A stretch of DNA of 64,000 nt from Spirochaetales bacterium (GTDB taxonomy: Bacteria > Spirochaetota > Spirochaetia > DSM-2461): the NCBI GenBank assembly GCA_022360655.1, contig JAKSCK010000062.1:1-64000 (forward strand). The letters are read 5' to 3'. Positions 18,121 to 26,866 of this stretch are shown in pieces (position 1 is the stretch's first letter; each line of letters opens with the position of its first letter). The notes under the pieces are model-generated. The model did no database searches, had not been told where the DNA came from, and worked only from the letters and a program-made list of their open reading frames with translations. The position numbers were made by a program, and so were the translations under genes.

Positions 18121-18151
18121 ACACTATACAAAAGTGTAGTTTTTGGTGCAA
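18121..18151 (-). promoter_or_regulatory. dinB promoter with operator-like palindrome
   Basis: On the minus strand TTGCAC (18146-18151) and TATAGT (18123-18128) are 17 bases apart. The -10 box ends seven bases before the GTG. An interrupted palindrome ACACT-N7-AGTGT (18121-18137) covers the -10 box and is a good candidate repressor site. LexA is the first suspect because dinB is an SOS gene in many bacteria, but the motif is not the E. coli or Bacillus box. Confidence 0.7.
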
Positions 18152-18160
18152 GTCTTGTGT

Positions 18161-18943
18161 TTAAGAGGATTGGGGGATGGCCAGAATGGTAGTTTCCATC
18201 CAGGAACGGAAGAGAGACTCTTGTTCCCAAACAGAAATATGCCCACCAGGGACAAGAGTGGTGATGAGGTGGGGGGGATCTTTCACAGAATCTTGTTCTC
18301 CTCGGAGGGCAAAGGCTGGTACCTGGAGTCGTTTGAGATAAGGTTCTCCTGATTCACTGTGAAGCAAAACCTGCTGATTCAAGTAGTGGATTCGCTGAGG
18401 AGAGATTTGCGAAAGAGAGGCCGCGAGACGGATGGATAATCGAGAATCCCGGGAGAGGGATTCTGGAGCAAAAAGTTGCTTGGCGGTTTGTCGGGCATGG
18501 AATCGGGAAAGATGCAAGGCAGGAAAATTGAGGGCATCAAAGATTCGAGCGCTCGAATGCACAGGGCGCCAGGGCATGTTGGCAAATCCCAGAGCCCCAA
18601 AGCGCTGAGGATGGGACACCGCAGAACGGAGGAGAATCATGGCCCCTAGATCGTGGCCCACAGCAAGAACCCGTTTGATGTTGAGGTGATTGAGAATCTC
18701 TATGAGCATTTGTGAGCACTCATGAAGCGTCCAATCCCCTTTCACCTTCTGGCTGTGCCCATGATGGGGAAGATTTGGAAGGATGAGAGTCCGATTCTCT
18801 AAGGAGGAGAGAAGAGGATGCCAAAGGCTGGAATTGAGGTAGGCTCCATGAAGGAGGAGGAGAGGTAGACGTTTTTCTTCACTCTCATAAATCTCCACAT
18901 GAATGAGGCCCACGTCTGTTGGGATGGAGAGGTCTTTTTTCAT
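18161..18943 (-). CDS. Alpha/beta hydrolase with Asp nucleophile
   Basis: A 260-residue alpha/beta-hydrolase. The oxyanion segment LLLHGAYLNSSLW is near residue 25, the nucleophile elbow reads GHDLGAM (about residue 90), and the C-terminal histidine is in VPGGHISVWEQE. The nucleophile is aspartate, as in epoxide hydrolases and haloalkane dehalogenases, and not serine. The acid residue is probably in GEQDSV. ATG at 18943 has AAAGGA nine bases upstream. It is divergent from hrpA. Substrate is unknown. Confidence 0.82.
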   Translation of the reverse strand: MKKDLSIPTDVGLIHVEIYESEEKRLPLLLLHGAYLNSSLWHPLLSSLENRTLILPNLPHHGHSQKVKGDWTLHECSQMLIEILNHLNIKRVLAVGHDLGAMILLRSAVSHPQRFGALGFANMPWRPVHSSARIFDALNFPALHLSRFHARQTAKQLFAPESLSRDSRLSIRLAASLSQISPQRIHYLNQQVLLHSESGEPYLKRLQVPAFALRGEQDSVKDPPHLITTLVPGGHISVWEQESLFRSWMETTILAIPQSS

Positions 18944-19040
18944 GAAACTCATCCTTTGGCGCCATGTTCTGTATATGTATATGGATGGGTGGGAAGAAAT
19001 CCATGGAGGCACAGAAGCCCCGAAGGTTTTTTTCTTCATC

Positions 19041-19079
19041 TTGACCCATGGGCCGCAATAGTCTTTGATCTTTCCCATG
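19041..19079 (+). promoter_or_regulatory. hrpA promoter, leaderless type
   Basis: TTGACC at 19041-19046 and TTTGAT at 19064-19069 are 17 bases apart. The -10 box ends seven bases before the ATG at 19077, so transcription would start at or within two bases of the start codon. No ribosome binding site is present. Confidence 0.55.
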
Positions 19080-22000
19080 AGCGATGCCCAAAAAATGATT
19101 CTTGAAGTTCGTCAACTCCTTCCCCAGGTTCGTGGATGCGATCGGGGGCGTTTTCGTCGTGAGCTGGAGAAGCTCCAAGGCCATCGTTCTGGTCAAATCA
19201 GAAGAAAGTCTCCCGCTCCAAAACCCACTCAAACTGTGATGGATCCAAGTCGGGTGGCCTCTCTTCTTGGAGCCATGAGGGCCTCAAAAAAAGAAAAGAT
19301 GCGACGAGCATCCCTTCCTACTCCCCCTTATCCTGGGGAATTGCCCATTGTGGATCGAAGGGAGGAGATTGTTCAGGCCATTCGGGAGAATCAGGTCATT
19401 GTTCTGTCCGGGGAAACAGGAAGTGGGAAAACCACTCAAATCCCCAAAATGTGCTTAGAGGCCGGTCGAGGTGTGGACGGTCTGATCGGCTGCACCCAGC
19501 CCCGGCGCATTGCCGCCCTCACCGTGGCCTCCCGTATTGCCGAAGAATTGGGTCATGATCACATGGTGGGATCAAAAATCCGTTTCAAAGATTCTTCCAA
19601 ACCGGAAAATGTGATTCGGGTGATGACCGATGGAATGCTGCTGGCGGAAGCCCAATCCCATCCTACTCTGAGGGCCTATGACACCCTCATCATTGATGAG
19701 GCTCATGAACGCTCTCTCAACATTGATGTCCTTTTGGGCATGGTGCGCCGACTGATTGAGAAACGTCGGGATTTGAAGGTGGTGATTACATCGGCCACCT
19801 TAGACACTCAAAAGTTCTCCAAGCATTTTGCCGATGCTCCCATCATTGAAGTGTCTGGGCGCACCTTCCCGGTGGAGATTCTCTATGAACCACCCACAGA
19901 GGACACCGCCGCCCTCAGTTTGGCCGAGCGCTGTGCTGCAAGTCTTATGGATTTAGTGGGGGGAACCCGGCGCGGTGATCTCTTGGCTTTTCTTCCCACA
20001 GAACAGGACATCAAGGAAACCATGGAATTGGTGGCCAGGCGCTATGCGGACCGTCTGGACATTGTTCCCCTCTATGCCCGTTTGCCCGCTTCTGAACAGA
20101 AAAAAGCGTTTGCCCAGGGAGGGCGACGAAAACTGGTGGTGGCCACCAATGTGGCAGAAACCTCCCTCACCATTCCCGGTATCCGCTATGTGGTGGATTC
20201 AGGCTTGGCCCGCATCAGTCGCTATAACCCCGGAACCGGGACCCATGGTCTTCCTGTGGATCCCATCTCCCGGGCCAGTGCCGATCAACGGGCTGGACGC
20301 TGTGGACGTGTGGAAGAAGGCATCTGCATCCGCCTCTATTCAGAAGAAGATTATCAGTCCCGCCCACGGTTCACCCTCCCTGAGATTCGCCGGACCAATC
20401 TGGCCGAGGTGATACTGCGCCTCTTGGATTTGGGCATCAAAGATATTGAAGAATTTCCCTTTGTTGATCCCCCTGATTCTCAAGGGATTCGAGATGGACT
20501 GCGCACTTTACAGGAAATTGGGGCCCTCCCATCCACTTCGCGTTCCAGCACCCGGCGCAAGAGGGATGAGAGAACCCTCACCGAAGATGGCCGCATCATG
20601 GCCCGCCTTCCCCTTGATCCCCGCTTGGCCAAAGTACTGCTTCAAGCGGACCGGGAAGGCTGCCTTGGGGATGTGCTTCCTGTGGCCGCCGCTCTGTCCC
20701 TCCCCGATCCCCGTGAACGACCACCAGAAAAGGCGGGCAAGGCCGATATGGCGCATAAGGCCTTTGCGGATACCTCTTCCGACTTCATTGGCTGGCTCAA
20801 TATCTGGGATGGATTCCGTCAGTATCAGCGCAAAGGCTCCTACAGTGCCAAGCTCCGGAAATATTGTGATGAAAATTTCCTGTCCTTCCGTCGCATGCGG
20901 GAGTGGATGGACATTCACCGTCAACTGGCCTTGGTGATGGAGGAGAATGGATACAAGCCCAGGCGCACCAACCCCAGTCCCTCGGTGGATAAAAAAGGCC
21001 AATTCACCTCGCGCTATGCGGCCATTCACCGCTCCCTCCTCAGCGGGTTCCTCTCGCACATTGCCCGACGGGAAGAGGGCGGAAGCTATGAGGCCACCCG
21101 GAATCGGCAGGCTCGGATTCACCCCGGTTCGGCGCTGTTCAAAGCCGGACCACCCTGGATTATGGCCGCCGAACTGGTGCGTACCACCAAGCTCTATGCC
21201 CGGTCTGTGGCAGCCATCCATCCCGATTGGCTTCTGGATTTGGGGGAGGGACTGATCTCACGGGAGTGGACGGATGCTCACTGGAGTCGCAAAGCCGGTT
21301 GTGTCATGGCCAATGAAAAGCGGCGCCTCTATGGTTTTTTAATCTCGGATGGGAATCCTGTTCCCTACGGTCCTCATAAACCCAACGAAGCCCGAGAGAT
21401 TTTTATTCAATCCGCTTTGGTGGAAGGGGACATGGCCCCAGGACGGTCCTATAGCTTCTTGAAGGCCAATAAACGTCTCCTGACGCGTTTGAGCGAGATG
21501 GAGAACAAGCTCCGCCGCCGGGATTTGGTGGCGGGTGATGAGGCTGTGGCTCAGTTCTACAGTGAGAAACTCCCTCCCCACGTGTTGGACATTGGAACCC
21601 TTAATGCTCATCTCAAAACCCGGGGAGCTGAAGATCAGCTGCGCCTCACCCAAGAGGATTTGATGACCGGGGTGGTCCAAGGCTTGGAGGCTTATCCCAG
21701 CACGGCCCAAGTGGATGGAGAAAAATGGAGCCTCCAGTATTCCTTTGAAACCGGATCAGAGAAAGATGGTGTCACCCTGAAAATTCCTTCCGGTCATCTC
21801 TCGCGTTTGAATCCGGCCGATGTGGATTGGATGGTGCCAGGCTTGCTTCAAGAAAAAGTGGAGGCTCTCATTCGCCTCTTGCCCAAGGCCCAGCGCCGAC
21901 GGCTCATTCCTGTGAGTGAAACGGCCAAAGAAGCCTTGGAGGCCATAGAACCTGCTCAACGCCAATCAAAGGAACTCACCCTTGCTCTTTCCCAGTGGCT

Positions 22001-23066
22001 CTATCGGGAACGGGGGGTGGACATCCCTCCGGACTCCTGGGCCTCTGATCAGTTGCCTCCTCATCTGCGCATGCGTTTTTCTCTTTTGGATGATTCTGGA
22101 AGGGAAATTGCGGCGGGGCGCGACCCCTCGGCCCTCGGGGCCTCGAGGAAGGATGGTAAGAAAGAGAAGGGGCGTGCAGGGCGTTACCGCAAGAACCATG
22201 AGCAGCATGGCCTCAAAAAATGGCCTGGAGCGCTATCAGAATCCGTGGATATTGGAGGCGGGGCCATTCTCTGGCCTGCTCTTCATGATGATGGGGAGGA
22301 TGTGTCCCTGCGTTTCTATGAGGAGCAGGGGGAGGCTGAAATCCATCACCGTCAGGGACAGTGCCGCCTGGCTCAAATTCACTGGGCCCGAGAACTGCGG
22401 GATTTGAAGCGTTCTCTCCCCTTGGGAGGCCAATCCCGGGTGAATGCCGCGTATTTTGGTGGGGCCAAGGCTCTGGAAGAGGCTGTGTGGGCCAGTGTGA
22501 TTCAACAGCTCTTTGGACAAACCATTTACCGGAGCACAGAGGATTGGGAGAAGGCATTGATTCAAGGAGGACGCGAATTCCATTCCCAGGCTCAGGAGGC
22601 CATAAAACAGGTTTCAACCATTCTGGTGGCCTATGGAGAGGCGCGTCAGTCCCTCAATGCTTTGAGGGCCAAGAGCCATCGCAAGGCCTTTCTCGTGGAG
22701 CGTATGGTCGAACTAGAAGAACTGGCCGGGGATGATTTTGTTCAATGCTACAGTCCAGAAGATTGGAAAGCCCTTCCCCGGTGGATGCAGGCCGTGGTTT
22801 CCCGGGCCAGAAAAGGAGATGCTGACCCTGGTAAAGATGCCAAGGCCCTGGCAAGCTGGAATCCCCTTTATGAGCGTTGGAAAGCCATACAGGGCAAGCT
22901 TTCTGCCTTGAGCAGTCAGGAAAAACGCCAGGCTGTGGATGAGGCCTTGCGGATGATACGAGAGCTTAAGGTGGCGCTCTTTGCCGTGGGTGATGTGCGA
23001 CCAGCAGGAAAAATCTCAGAAAACAAGGTGGCAAAGGCCTTGAATGAGATTGAACGAATGCTTTAG
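19077..23066 (+). CDS. hrpA: DEAH-box RNA helicase HrpA
   Basis: HrpA-type DEAH helicases remodel RNA; in E. coli HrpA acts on translation and stalled ribosomes. The 1,329-residue length matches E. coli HrpA (1,300). Motifs: Walker A GETGSGKTT (about residue 111), DEAH in IIDEAHERS (about 205), SAT, and QRAGRCGR (about 404). The long C-terminal half (DUF3418) has the family-specific WANDEK-like and basic segments. ATG at 19077 is preferred over an upstream TTG. It is the largest gene in the window. A GC-rich palindrome follows the stop. Confidence 0.93.
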   Translation: MSDAQKMILEVRQLLPQVRGCDRGRFRRELEKLQGHRSGQIRRKSPAPKPTQTVMDPSRVASLLGAMRASKKEKMRRASLPTPPYPGELPIVDRREEIVQAIRENQVIVLSGETGSGKTTQIPKMCLEAGRGVDGLIGCTQPRRIAALTVASRIAEELGHDHMVGSKIRFKDSSKPENVIRVMTDGMLLAEAQSHPTLRAYDTLIIDEAHERSLNIDVLLGMVRRLIEKRRDLKVVITSATLDTQKFSKHFADAPIIEVSGRTFPVEILYEPPTEDTAALSLAERCAASLMDLVGGTRRGDLLAFLPTEQDIKETMELVARRYADRLDIVPLYARLPASEQKKAFAQGGRRKLVVATNVAETSLTIPGIRYVVDSGLARISRYNPGTGTHGLPVDPISRASADQRAGRCGRVEEGICIRLYSEEDYQSRPRFTLPEIRRTNLAEVILRLLDLGIKDIEEFPFVDPPDSQGIRDGLRTLQEIGALPSTSRSSTRRKRDERTLTEDGRIMARLPLDPRLAKVLLQADREGCLGDVLPVAAALSLPDPRERPPEKAGKADMAHKAFADTSSDFIGWLNIWDGFRQYQRKGSYSAKLRKYCDENFLSFRRMREWMDIHRQLALVMEENGYKPRRTNPSPSVDKKGQFTSRYAAIHRSLLSGFLSHIARREEGGSYEATRNRQARIHPGSALFKAGPPWIMAAELVRTTKLYARSVAAIHPDWLLDLGEGLISREWTDAHWSRKAGCVMANEKRRLYGFLISDGNPVPYGPHKPNEAREIFIQSALVEGDMAPGRSYSFLKANKRLLTRLSEMENKLRRRDLVAGDEAVAQFYSEKLPPHVLDIGTLNAHLKTRGAEDQLRLTQEDLMTGVVQGLEAYPSTAQVDGEKWSLQYSFETGSEKDGVTLKIPSGHLSRLNPADVDWMVPGLLQEKVEALIRLLPKAQRRRLIPVSETAKEALEAIEPAQRQSKELTLALSQWLYRERGVDIPPDSWASDQLPPHLRMRFSLLDDSGREIAAGRDPSALGASRKDGKKEKGRAGRYRKNHEQHGLKKWPGALSESVDIGGGAILWPALHDDGEDVSLRFYEEQGEAEIHHRQGQCRLAQIHWARELRDLKRSLPLGGQSRVNAAYFGGAKALEEAVWASVIQQLFGQTIYRSTEDWEKALIQGGREFHSQAQEAIKQVSTILVAYGEARQSLNALRAKSHRKAFLVERMVELEELAGDDFVQCYSPEDWKALPRWMQAVVSRARKGDADPGKDAKALASWNPLYERWKAIQGKLSALSSQEKRQAVDEALRMIRELKVALFAVGDVRPAGKISENKVAKALNEIERML

Positions 23067-23080
23067 CCCGTGGTGTTAGC

Positions 23081-23117
23081 CCCCGGGGCACCAGGCCCCG
23101 GGGTCGATCTAAAAAAA
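23081..23117 (-). repeat. REP-like palindrome, copy 4, after hrpA
   Basis: A 9-bp stem CCCCGGGGC with GCCCCGGGG (23081-23089 and 23095-23103) is followed by TCGATCTAAAAAAA. On the minus strand this reads TTTTTTTAGATCGACCCC, the family consensus. In the direction of hrpA there is no U tract after the stem. Confidence 0.65.
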
Positions 23118-23132
23118 GAAAAACAGGCTTTC

Positions 23133-23171
23133 TTGTTCCTTGCCTAGAGATTTGGGTACACTGGTTCTATG
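23133..23171 (+). promoter_or_regulatory. sppA promoter, leaderless type
   Basis: TTGTTC at 23133-23138 and TACACT at 23157-23162 are 18 bases apart. The -10 box ends six bases before the ATG at 23169, and no Shine-Dalgarno sequence is present. Confidence 0.5.
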
Positions 23172-24905
23172 CGTCACCACAACCGTATGCGCCTGGAATC
23201 CTTTTCCCGTGGCCTCGTCATTTTTTCTAGTGCCCTTACCACTTTGATCTTTGTTCTGATCTTGGGGCTTCTCATTGGTGGAGCGGTCTCTCGACGTCCT
23301 CCCAAAATTGGGGAGAGAACCGTTCTGACTTTTGAGCCAGTGGGGACCCTGGTGGATTCCTATTCCCGTCCTTCGGAATATCAGGGAATTCCCTTGGGAC
23401 CGCCAGCCAATGAGATTCTTTTGGATGAGATGATTCAGGCCTTGGATGCCGCGTCTCTTGATGAGCGTGTGCTTGGTGCCTATTTCAATTTGGATTCCTT
23501 CTGGGGTGGCGGAGCTGGGGCCATTGGTGAGCTTGCTGAGGCCATGCTGCGTTTTCGTGAGGGTGGAAAGCCGTTGATTGTGGATGCTGATTCCTATGAC
23601 ACAGCAGCATACCGGCTGGCTGCAGCCGGAAGCCAAGTGGTGGTGGATCGCTTGGGGCAGGTGTTCCCCACGGGGTATGGCTCCTGGCGAACCTATCTTG
23701 CCGAGGGTTTGGAGAAACTGGGGGCGGAGGCCAATCTGTTCCGCACTGGCCCATCAAAAAGCGCTGGGGAAACCTATGTTCGTGATTCCATGTCCCAGGA
23801 GGCTCAAGCCGATTCCCGTCGACTTCTCACGGATTTGTGGGAGGACTGGCTTCAGGGAGTGGCGGCGAGCCGTGGTGTGGATGAGAATGTGCTTTCTGAG
23901 TGGATTAATGAGTATGATCGCTATCTTGTGGAGGCCAGGGGAGATGGGTCGGCTTCTGCTCTTAAGGCAGGATTAGTGGATGCCGTTGAAACGGGTGGCG
24001 TGACGCAAAGTTTGCTGGATGAAACCTTTGGAGATTCGAAGGGTGTGGACTGGCAAGAATATCTTCGAACGGTGAAATCTCCCTCTTGGAAACTTCCTAC
24101 AGTGGCTGTGGTGAAGGTCTCTGGTGCCTTGGTGTATGGGCCTGGAAGTACTGGCAATGCGGGCAGTGATGATGTGGTGGAGGCCCTGCAGGCCGTAGCG
24201 GATGATCCGATGGTGCGGGCTCTTGTGCTGCGCATTGACAGTCCCGGAGGGGATGTTCGGGCTGGAGAGGCGATACGGCGATCCCTGGAGGAACTTCGAG
24301 AATCCCAGGGATTACCTGTGGTGGCTTCCATGGGAAGTCTGGCGGCCTCTGGAGGGTATTGGATTGCCTTGGAATCGGATTACATTCTGGCCCGGCGTGA
24401 AACCATTACAGGGTCCATTGGGGTGTTTAGTCTGTCTCTGACTTTTGAAAAGGCCCTGCGGGAATGGCTGGGGATGCGCATCGATGGCTTGGGAACCACG
24501 CCTTGGTCAGGTGCTTCTCATCCCGGGCGGAGTTTAGATGCTCGCATGGCTTCGTTGTATGAAAGCAGTGTTCAGGACATTGATTCCATGTTCCGTTCTT
24601 TGGTGGCTCAGAAGCGAGGGCTGGATGATGAGGCCGTATTGGCCGCTGCCGGCGGTGTTCCTTGGTCAGGAAAACGGGCTTTGGACCTGGGGCTTGTGGA
24701 TGAATTGGGGGGCTTGGAGGCCGCACGGGAGAAGGCGGCGGAATTGGCGGGCCTTTCCCAGTGGCGAACAGCGGATTATCAGGGAATGGAAGATCAGAGG
24801 GCTCAGATGATTTCCCGTATGTTCTGGGGCAACATCGATGCCTCAGGTTCTCATCAGAATTCCTGGAATTGGATTTCCTTGCTTTTGGGGTGGTGGAGGA
24901 AATAG
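23169..24905 (+). CDS. sppA: Signal peptide peptidase SppA, 67K-like
   Basis: SppA degrades signal peptides left in the inner membrane. One membrane anchor spans residues 17-42. The protein has two S49 domains, as in the long E. coli form: the N-terminal domain contains the candidate catalytic lysine (TGPSKSAGE, about residue 197), and the C-terminal domain has the serine in SLAASGGYWIALESD (about residue 397), with RIDSPGGDVRAGEAIRRSLEEL before it. Length 578 matches the long form (about 620). The gene follows hrpA after 100 bases. Confidence 0.92.
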   Translation: MRHHNRMRLESFSRGLVIFSSALTTLIFVLILGLLIGGAVSRRPPKIGERTVLTFEPVGTLVDSYSRPSEYQGIPLGPPANEILLDEMIQALDAASLDERVLGAYFNLDSFWGGGAGAIGELAEAMLRFREGGKPLIVDADSYDTAAYRLAAAGSQVVVDRLGQVFPTGYGSWRTYLAEGLEKLGAEANLFRTGPSKSAGETYVRDSMSQEAQADSRRLLTDLWEDWLQGVAASRGVDENVLSEWINEYDRYLVEARGDGSASALKAGLVDAVETGGVTQSLLDETFGDSKGVDWQEYLRTVKSPSWKLPTVAVVKVSGALVYGPGSTGNAGSDDVVEALQAVADDPMVRALVLRIDSPGGDVRAGEAIRRSLEELRESQGLPVVASMGSLAASGGYWIALESDYILARRETITGSIGVFSLSLTFEKALREWLGMRIDGLGTTPWSGASHPGRSLDARMASLYESSVQDIDSMFRSLVAQKRGLDDEAVLAAAGGVPWSGKRALDLGLVDELGGLEAAREKAAELAGLSQWRTADYQGMEDQRAQMISRMFWGNIDASGSHQNSWNWISLLLGWWRK

Positions 24906-25059
24906 ACCATGCCCCATGCAGGGGGGTGCGGAATCATCCCCTGTGTTCAATGGCAAATCAAGGCATGTTTTTGGACAATGAAGCATTGAGCAGAAAAGGC
25001 GGTTTTTCCCTGAGAGGGGTTCATGATGCATGCCTGTTGTGTCCCTCTTGTTTTGGAGA

Positions 25060-25497
25060 CTAAGGGTTTTTCTCCACAAATTCCTTGAATAGATTCATAT
25101 AGCGGAGAGTTTCTTTTTTGAAGAGCCAGGGGGTGAATATGGCCATGATTTGGGCCATCCCCTTGCAGTAAAATTCATTGGTCACATGCCATTCCGTGAG
25201 GGCATCATGGACGGCTATAAACCGATTATCCACCTGATTGCACACACCCTTGGCCTCGTAGGTGGCACTCATAGTGGTTTCTGGATTGATGCTGAGAATG
25301 GTTTCTCGCATATCTATGATTCGCTTCCCCATCTGATATCGAAGTTTATTCACAGATCCAGCCATTCCTCGTACTCCCTCAACCGTTTCATGGGAGAGAA
25401 GATTTTCCTGCCAGTTTTTTTGCTGGTCTAAATCCAAGAACCGTTGGGTGACTTTTTGGAAACTGGCCTGTATTTCTATAGACACTGAATACACCAT
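25060..25497 (-). CDS. SRPBCC-like ligand-binding protein
   Basis: A 145-residue protein whose opening SVSIEIQASFQKVTQRFLDLDQQKNW and alternating strand pattern fit the SRPBCC (START/polyketide cyclase) fold, which holds hydrophobic ligands in a cavity. GAGG with six bases before the ATG at 25497 supports this start; earlier ATGs at 25518 and 25545 give longer forms. No catalytic residues can be named. It is monocistronic or pairs with the hydrophobic frame next door. Confidence 0.6.
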   Translation of the reverse strand: MVYSVSIEIQASFQKVTQRFLDLDQQKNWQENLLSHETVEGVRGMAGSVNKLRYQMGKRIIDMRETILSINPETTMSATYEAKGVCNQVDNRFIAVHDALTEWHVTNEFYCKGMAQIMAIFTPWLFKKETLRYMNLFKEFVEKNP

Positions 25498-25614
25498 GGC
25501 ATACCTCATTTCCCTCATCCTGATTCCTTTACCGGAAAAAGGCAAAATTCAGATCGAAGAGAGATGCTCTTCGTAGAGAAGTGTTTTGCGGAAATCATGG
25601 ATGAGTAAAAAGTT

Positions 25615-25926
25615 TTATCGCCGCGAGGCGGGGGATTGTGTTCTGTTGAGGATCTGTTGAAGAGCCGTTGCATGAACAAAACTAAAAGTGCACCAGAACG
25701 CAAAACAAATCACCATGGCCCCAGGTACTGGGCTATTGGGGTTGGAAAAAAGGACTTGGGTGAATGTCACAAGTCCATCTCGTTGAAAAAAATGCACAAC
25801 GAGATGGGTGGGAAGGATGGAAAATTGAAGAACGGCTCCAGCTACTGGATTGGGGCCGGTGAGAATGATGGCAATAAAAAGTATGGGGATTTGAAAAAAT
25901 CGAAAGAGAATGGTGAATAAATGCAT
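25615..25926 (-). CDS. Small hydrophobic protein, uncertain
   Basis: A 103-residue frame with three predicted membrane segments (first FTILFRFFQIPILFIAIIL, then two in the middle and near the end). It lies between the SRPBCC-like gene and a GNAT gene on the same strand. There is no clear ribosome binding site, and the opposite strand also holds a lysine-rich open frame, so it may be chance. Hydrophobic pattern and the P-N-P loop speak for a real membrane protein. Confidence 0.4.
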   Translation of the reverse strand: MHLFTILFRFFQIPILFIAIILTGPNPVAGAVLQFSILPTHLVVHFFQRDGLVTFTQVLFSNPNSPVPGAMVICFAFWCTFSFVHATALQQILNRTQSPASRR

Positions 25927-26011
25927 CACTTAGAACATAGATCAAGAGAGCTTGAAAATCATCTTTCTCACCTCTCAGAAGGACTTGGAGGGAGAGAACA
26001 TAGGGCCGTTC

Positions 26012-26503
26012 CTATTCTCCACTGTACTGCATCTCAATGGAGATCCAGGTGGAATTAAGCTGGGGAATGGGCTGATGGGTTCGACGGATTTCCACAAACC
26101 CATTCTTTCTATAACTCTTTATAGCATTGTGATTAAAGTCATAGACTTGGAGGGTTATATTGGTGATCTCATAGTGGTGAAGAAGGTATTCTTTGAGCAA
26201 ATGCATCAAGCGTGTGCTATGGCCTTGGCCCTGGAATTGGGGGTGCACCAGAATCCGTCCCAATGAGGCCGTATTCTGGCTAGAGGATATTCGCATAATT
26301 TGTGCATGAGCTAGCATTTGTCCTGAATCCATGAGTTTGAGCATCACCACCGAATCATCCTCTAAGGTGGCCTGAAGCTGGGTTTGGTCTAAGGGATGGT
26401 GATATCGGGGACCGGCAAACTGACAGAGAAATTCGGGTGTACACCCCTGTACCCAAGAGAGAAATTCGGAAATATCATCTTGAGTAAAATTTTCAAGAAT
26501 CAT
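26012..26503 (-). CDS. GNAT N-acetyltransferase
   Basis: A 163-residue acetyltransferase of the GNAT fold. The acetyl-CoA loop reads VHPQFQGQGHSTRLMHLL (about residues 95-112), where Q-x-x-G-x-G/A is typical, followed by ITLQVYDFNHNAIKSYRKNGF, the usual strand-helix that ends the fold. AGGAG is six bases upstream of the ATG at 26503. It shares no operon with deoD, which is divergent. The acceptor (protein, small molecule) cannot be told. Confidence 0.88.
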   Translation of the reverse strand: MILENFTQDDISEFLSWVQGCTPEFLCQFAGPRYHHPLDQTQLQATLEDDSVVMLKLMDSGQMLAHAQIMRISSSQNTASLGRILVHPQFQGQGHSTRLMHLLKEYLLHHYEITNITLQVYDFNHNAIKSYRKNGFVEIRRTHQPIPQLNSTWISIEMQYSGE

Positions 26504-26580
26504 GAGATTCTCCTTTTTGAGATGCAAAAGACATGTTGAAAGAAGGCATGAATTGCCAGTCAATTTGGTGGAGATGAACT

Positions 26581-26654
26581 TGATCGCTAGAGGATTCGAA
26601 CCTCTGACCTTTGCCTCCGGAGGGCAACGCTCTATCCAGCTGAGCTAAGCGACC
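26581..26654 (-). tRNA. tRNA-Arg (CCG), copy 2
   Basis: A 74-nt cloverleaf on the minus strand. The acceptor stem pairs GGTCGCT with AGCGATC (one G-T pair), the D arm has AGCTCAGCTGGATAGAGC, the anticodon loop is CTCCGGA with anticodon CCG, and the T loop is TTCGAAT. The 3' CCA is not encoded. It is identical to the copy 28 bases upstream. Confidence 0.95.
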
Positions 26655-26682
26655 ATGGAGATGGAGGGGAATGCCGCTCCAA

Positions 26683-26756
26683 TGATCGCTAGAGGATTCG
26701 AACCTCTGACCTTTGCCTCCGGAGGGCAACGCTCTATCCAGCTGAGCTAAGCGACC
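26683..26756 (-). tRNA. tRNA-Arg (CCG), copy 1
   Basis: The promoter-proximal copy, identical over all 74 nt to the second. Anticodon CCG reads CGG codons. The two genes share one promoter and probably one precursor. Confidence 0.95.
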
Positions 26757-26766
26757 AATGGATAGG

Positions 26767-26795
26767 ACGATACCCAGAACATCCAAATGCGTCAA
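26767..26795 (-). promoter_or_regulatory. Promoter of the tRNA-Arg pair
   Basis: On the minus strand TTGACG (26790-26795) and TATCGT (26767-26772) are 17 bases apart. The -10 box ends ten bases before the tRNA 5' end. Confidence 0.7.
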
Positions 26796-26810
26796 GCACA
26801 TGTTTTCATC

Positions 26811-26839
26811 TTGTCGGGAGAGACATCTCTCAGTAAAAT
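26811..26839 (+). promoter_or_regulatory. deoD promoter with palindrome in the spacer
   Basis: TTGTCG (26811-26816) and TAAAAT (26834-26839) are exactly 17 bases apart. The spacer holds the palindrome GAGAG-ACAT-CTCTC (26818-26831), placed where a repressor would block RNA polymerase. Transcription would start about 20 bases before the deoD ATG. Confidence 0.65.
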
Positions 26840-26866
26840 AGGGGACTTTCATTGGAGGATTCAATA

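Noticed and set aside
20508-21221. A 237-codon open frame on the minus strand inside hrpA
   Set aside because: It lies fully opposite a well-supported helicase domain. It has no ribosome binding site and no recognised motif, so it is a GC-driven shadow.
26493-26864. A frame across the two tRNA genes with a repeated protein segment
   Set aside because: The repeated segment is the translation of the two identical tRNA genes, not a protein repeat.
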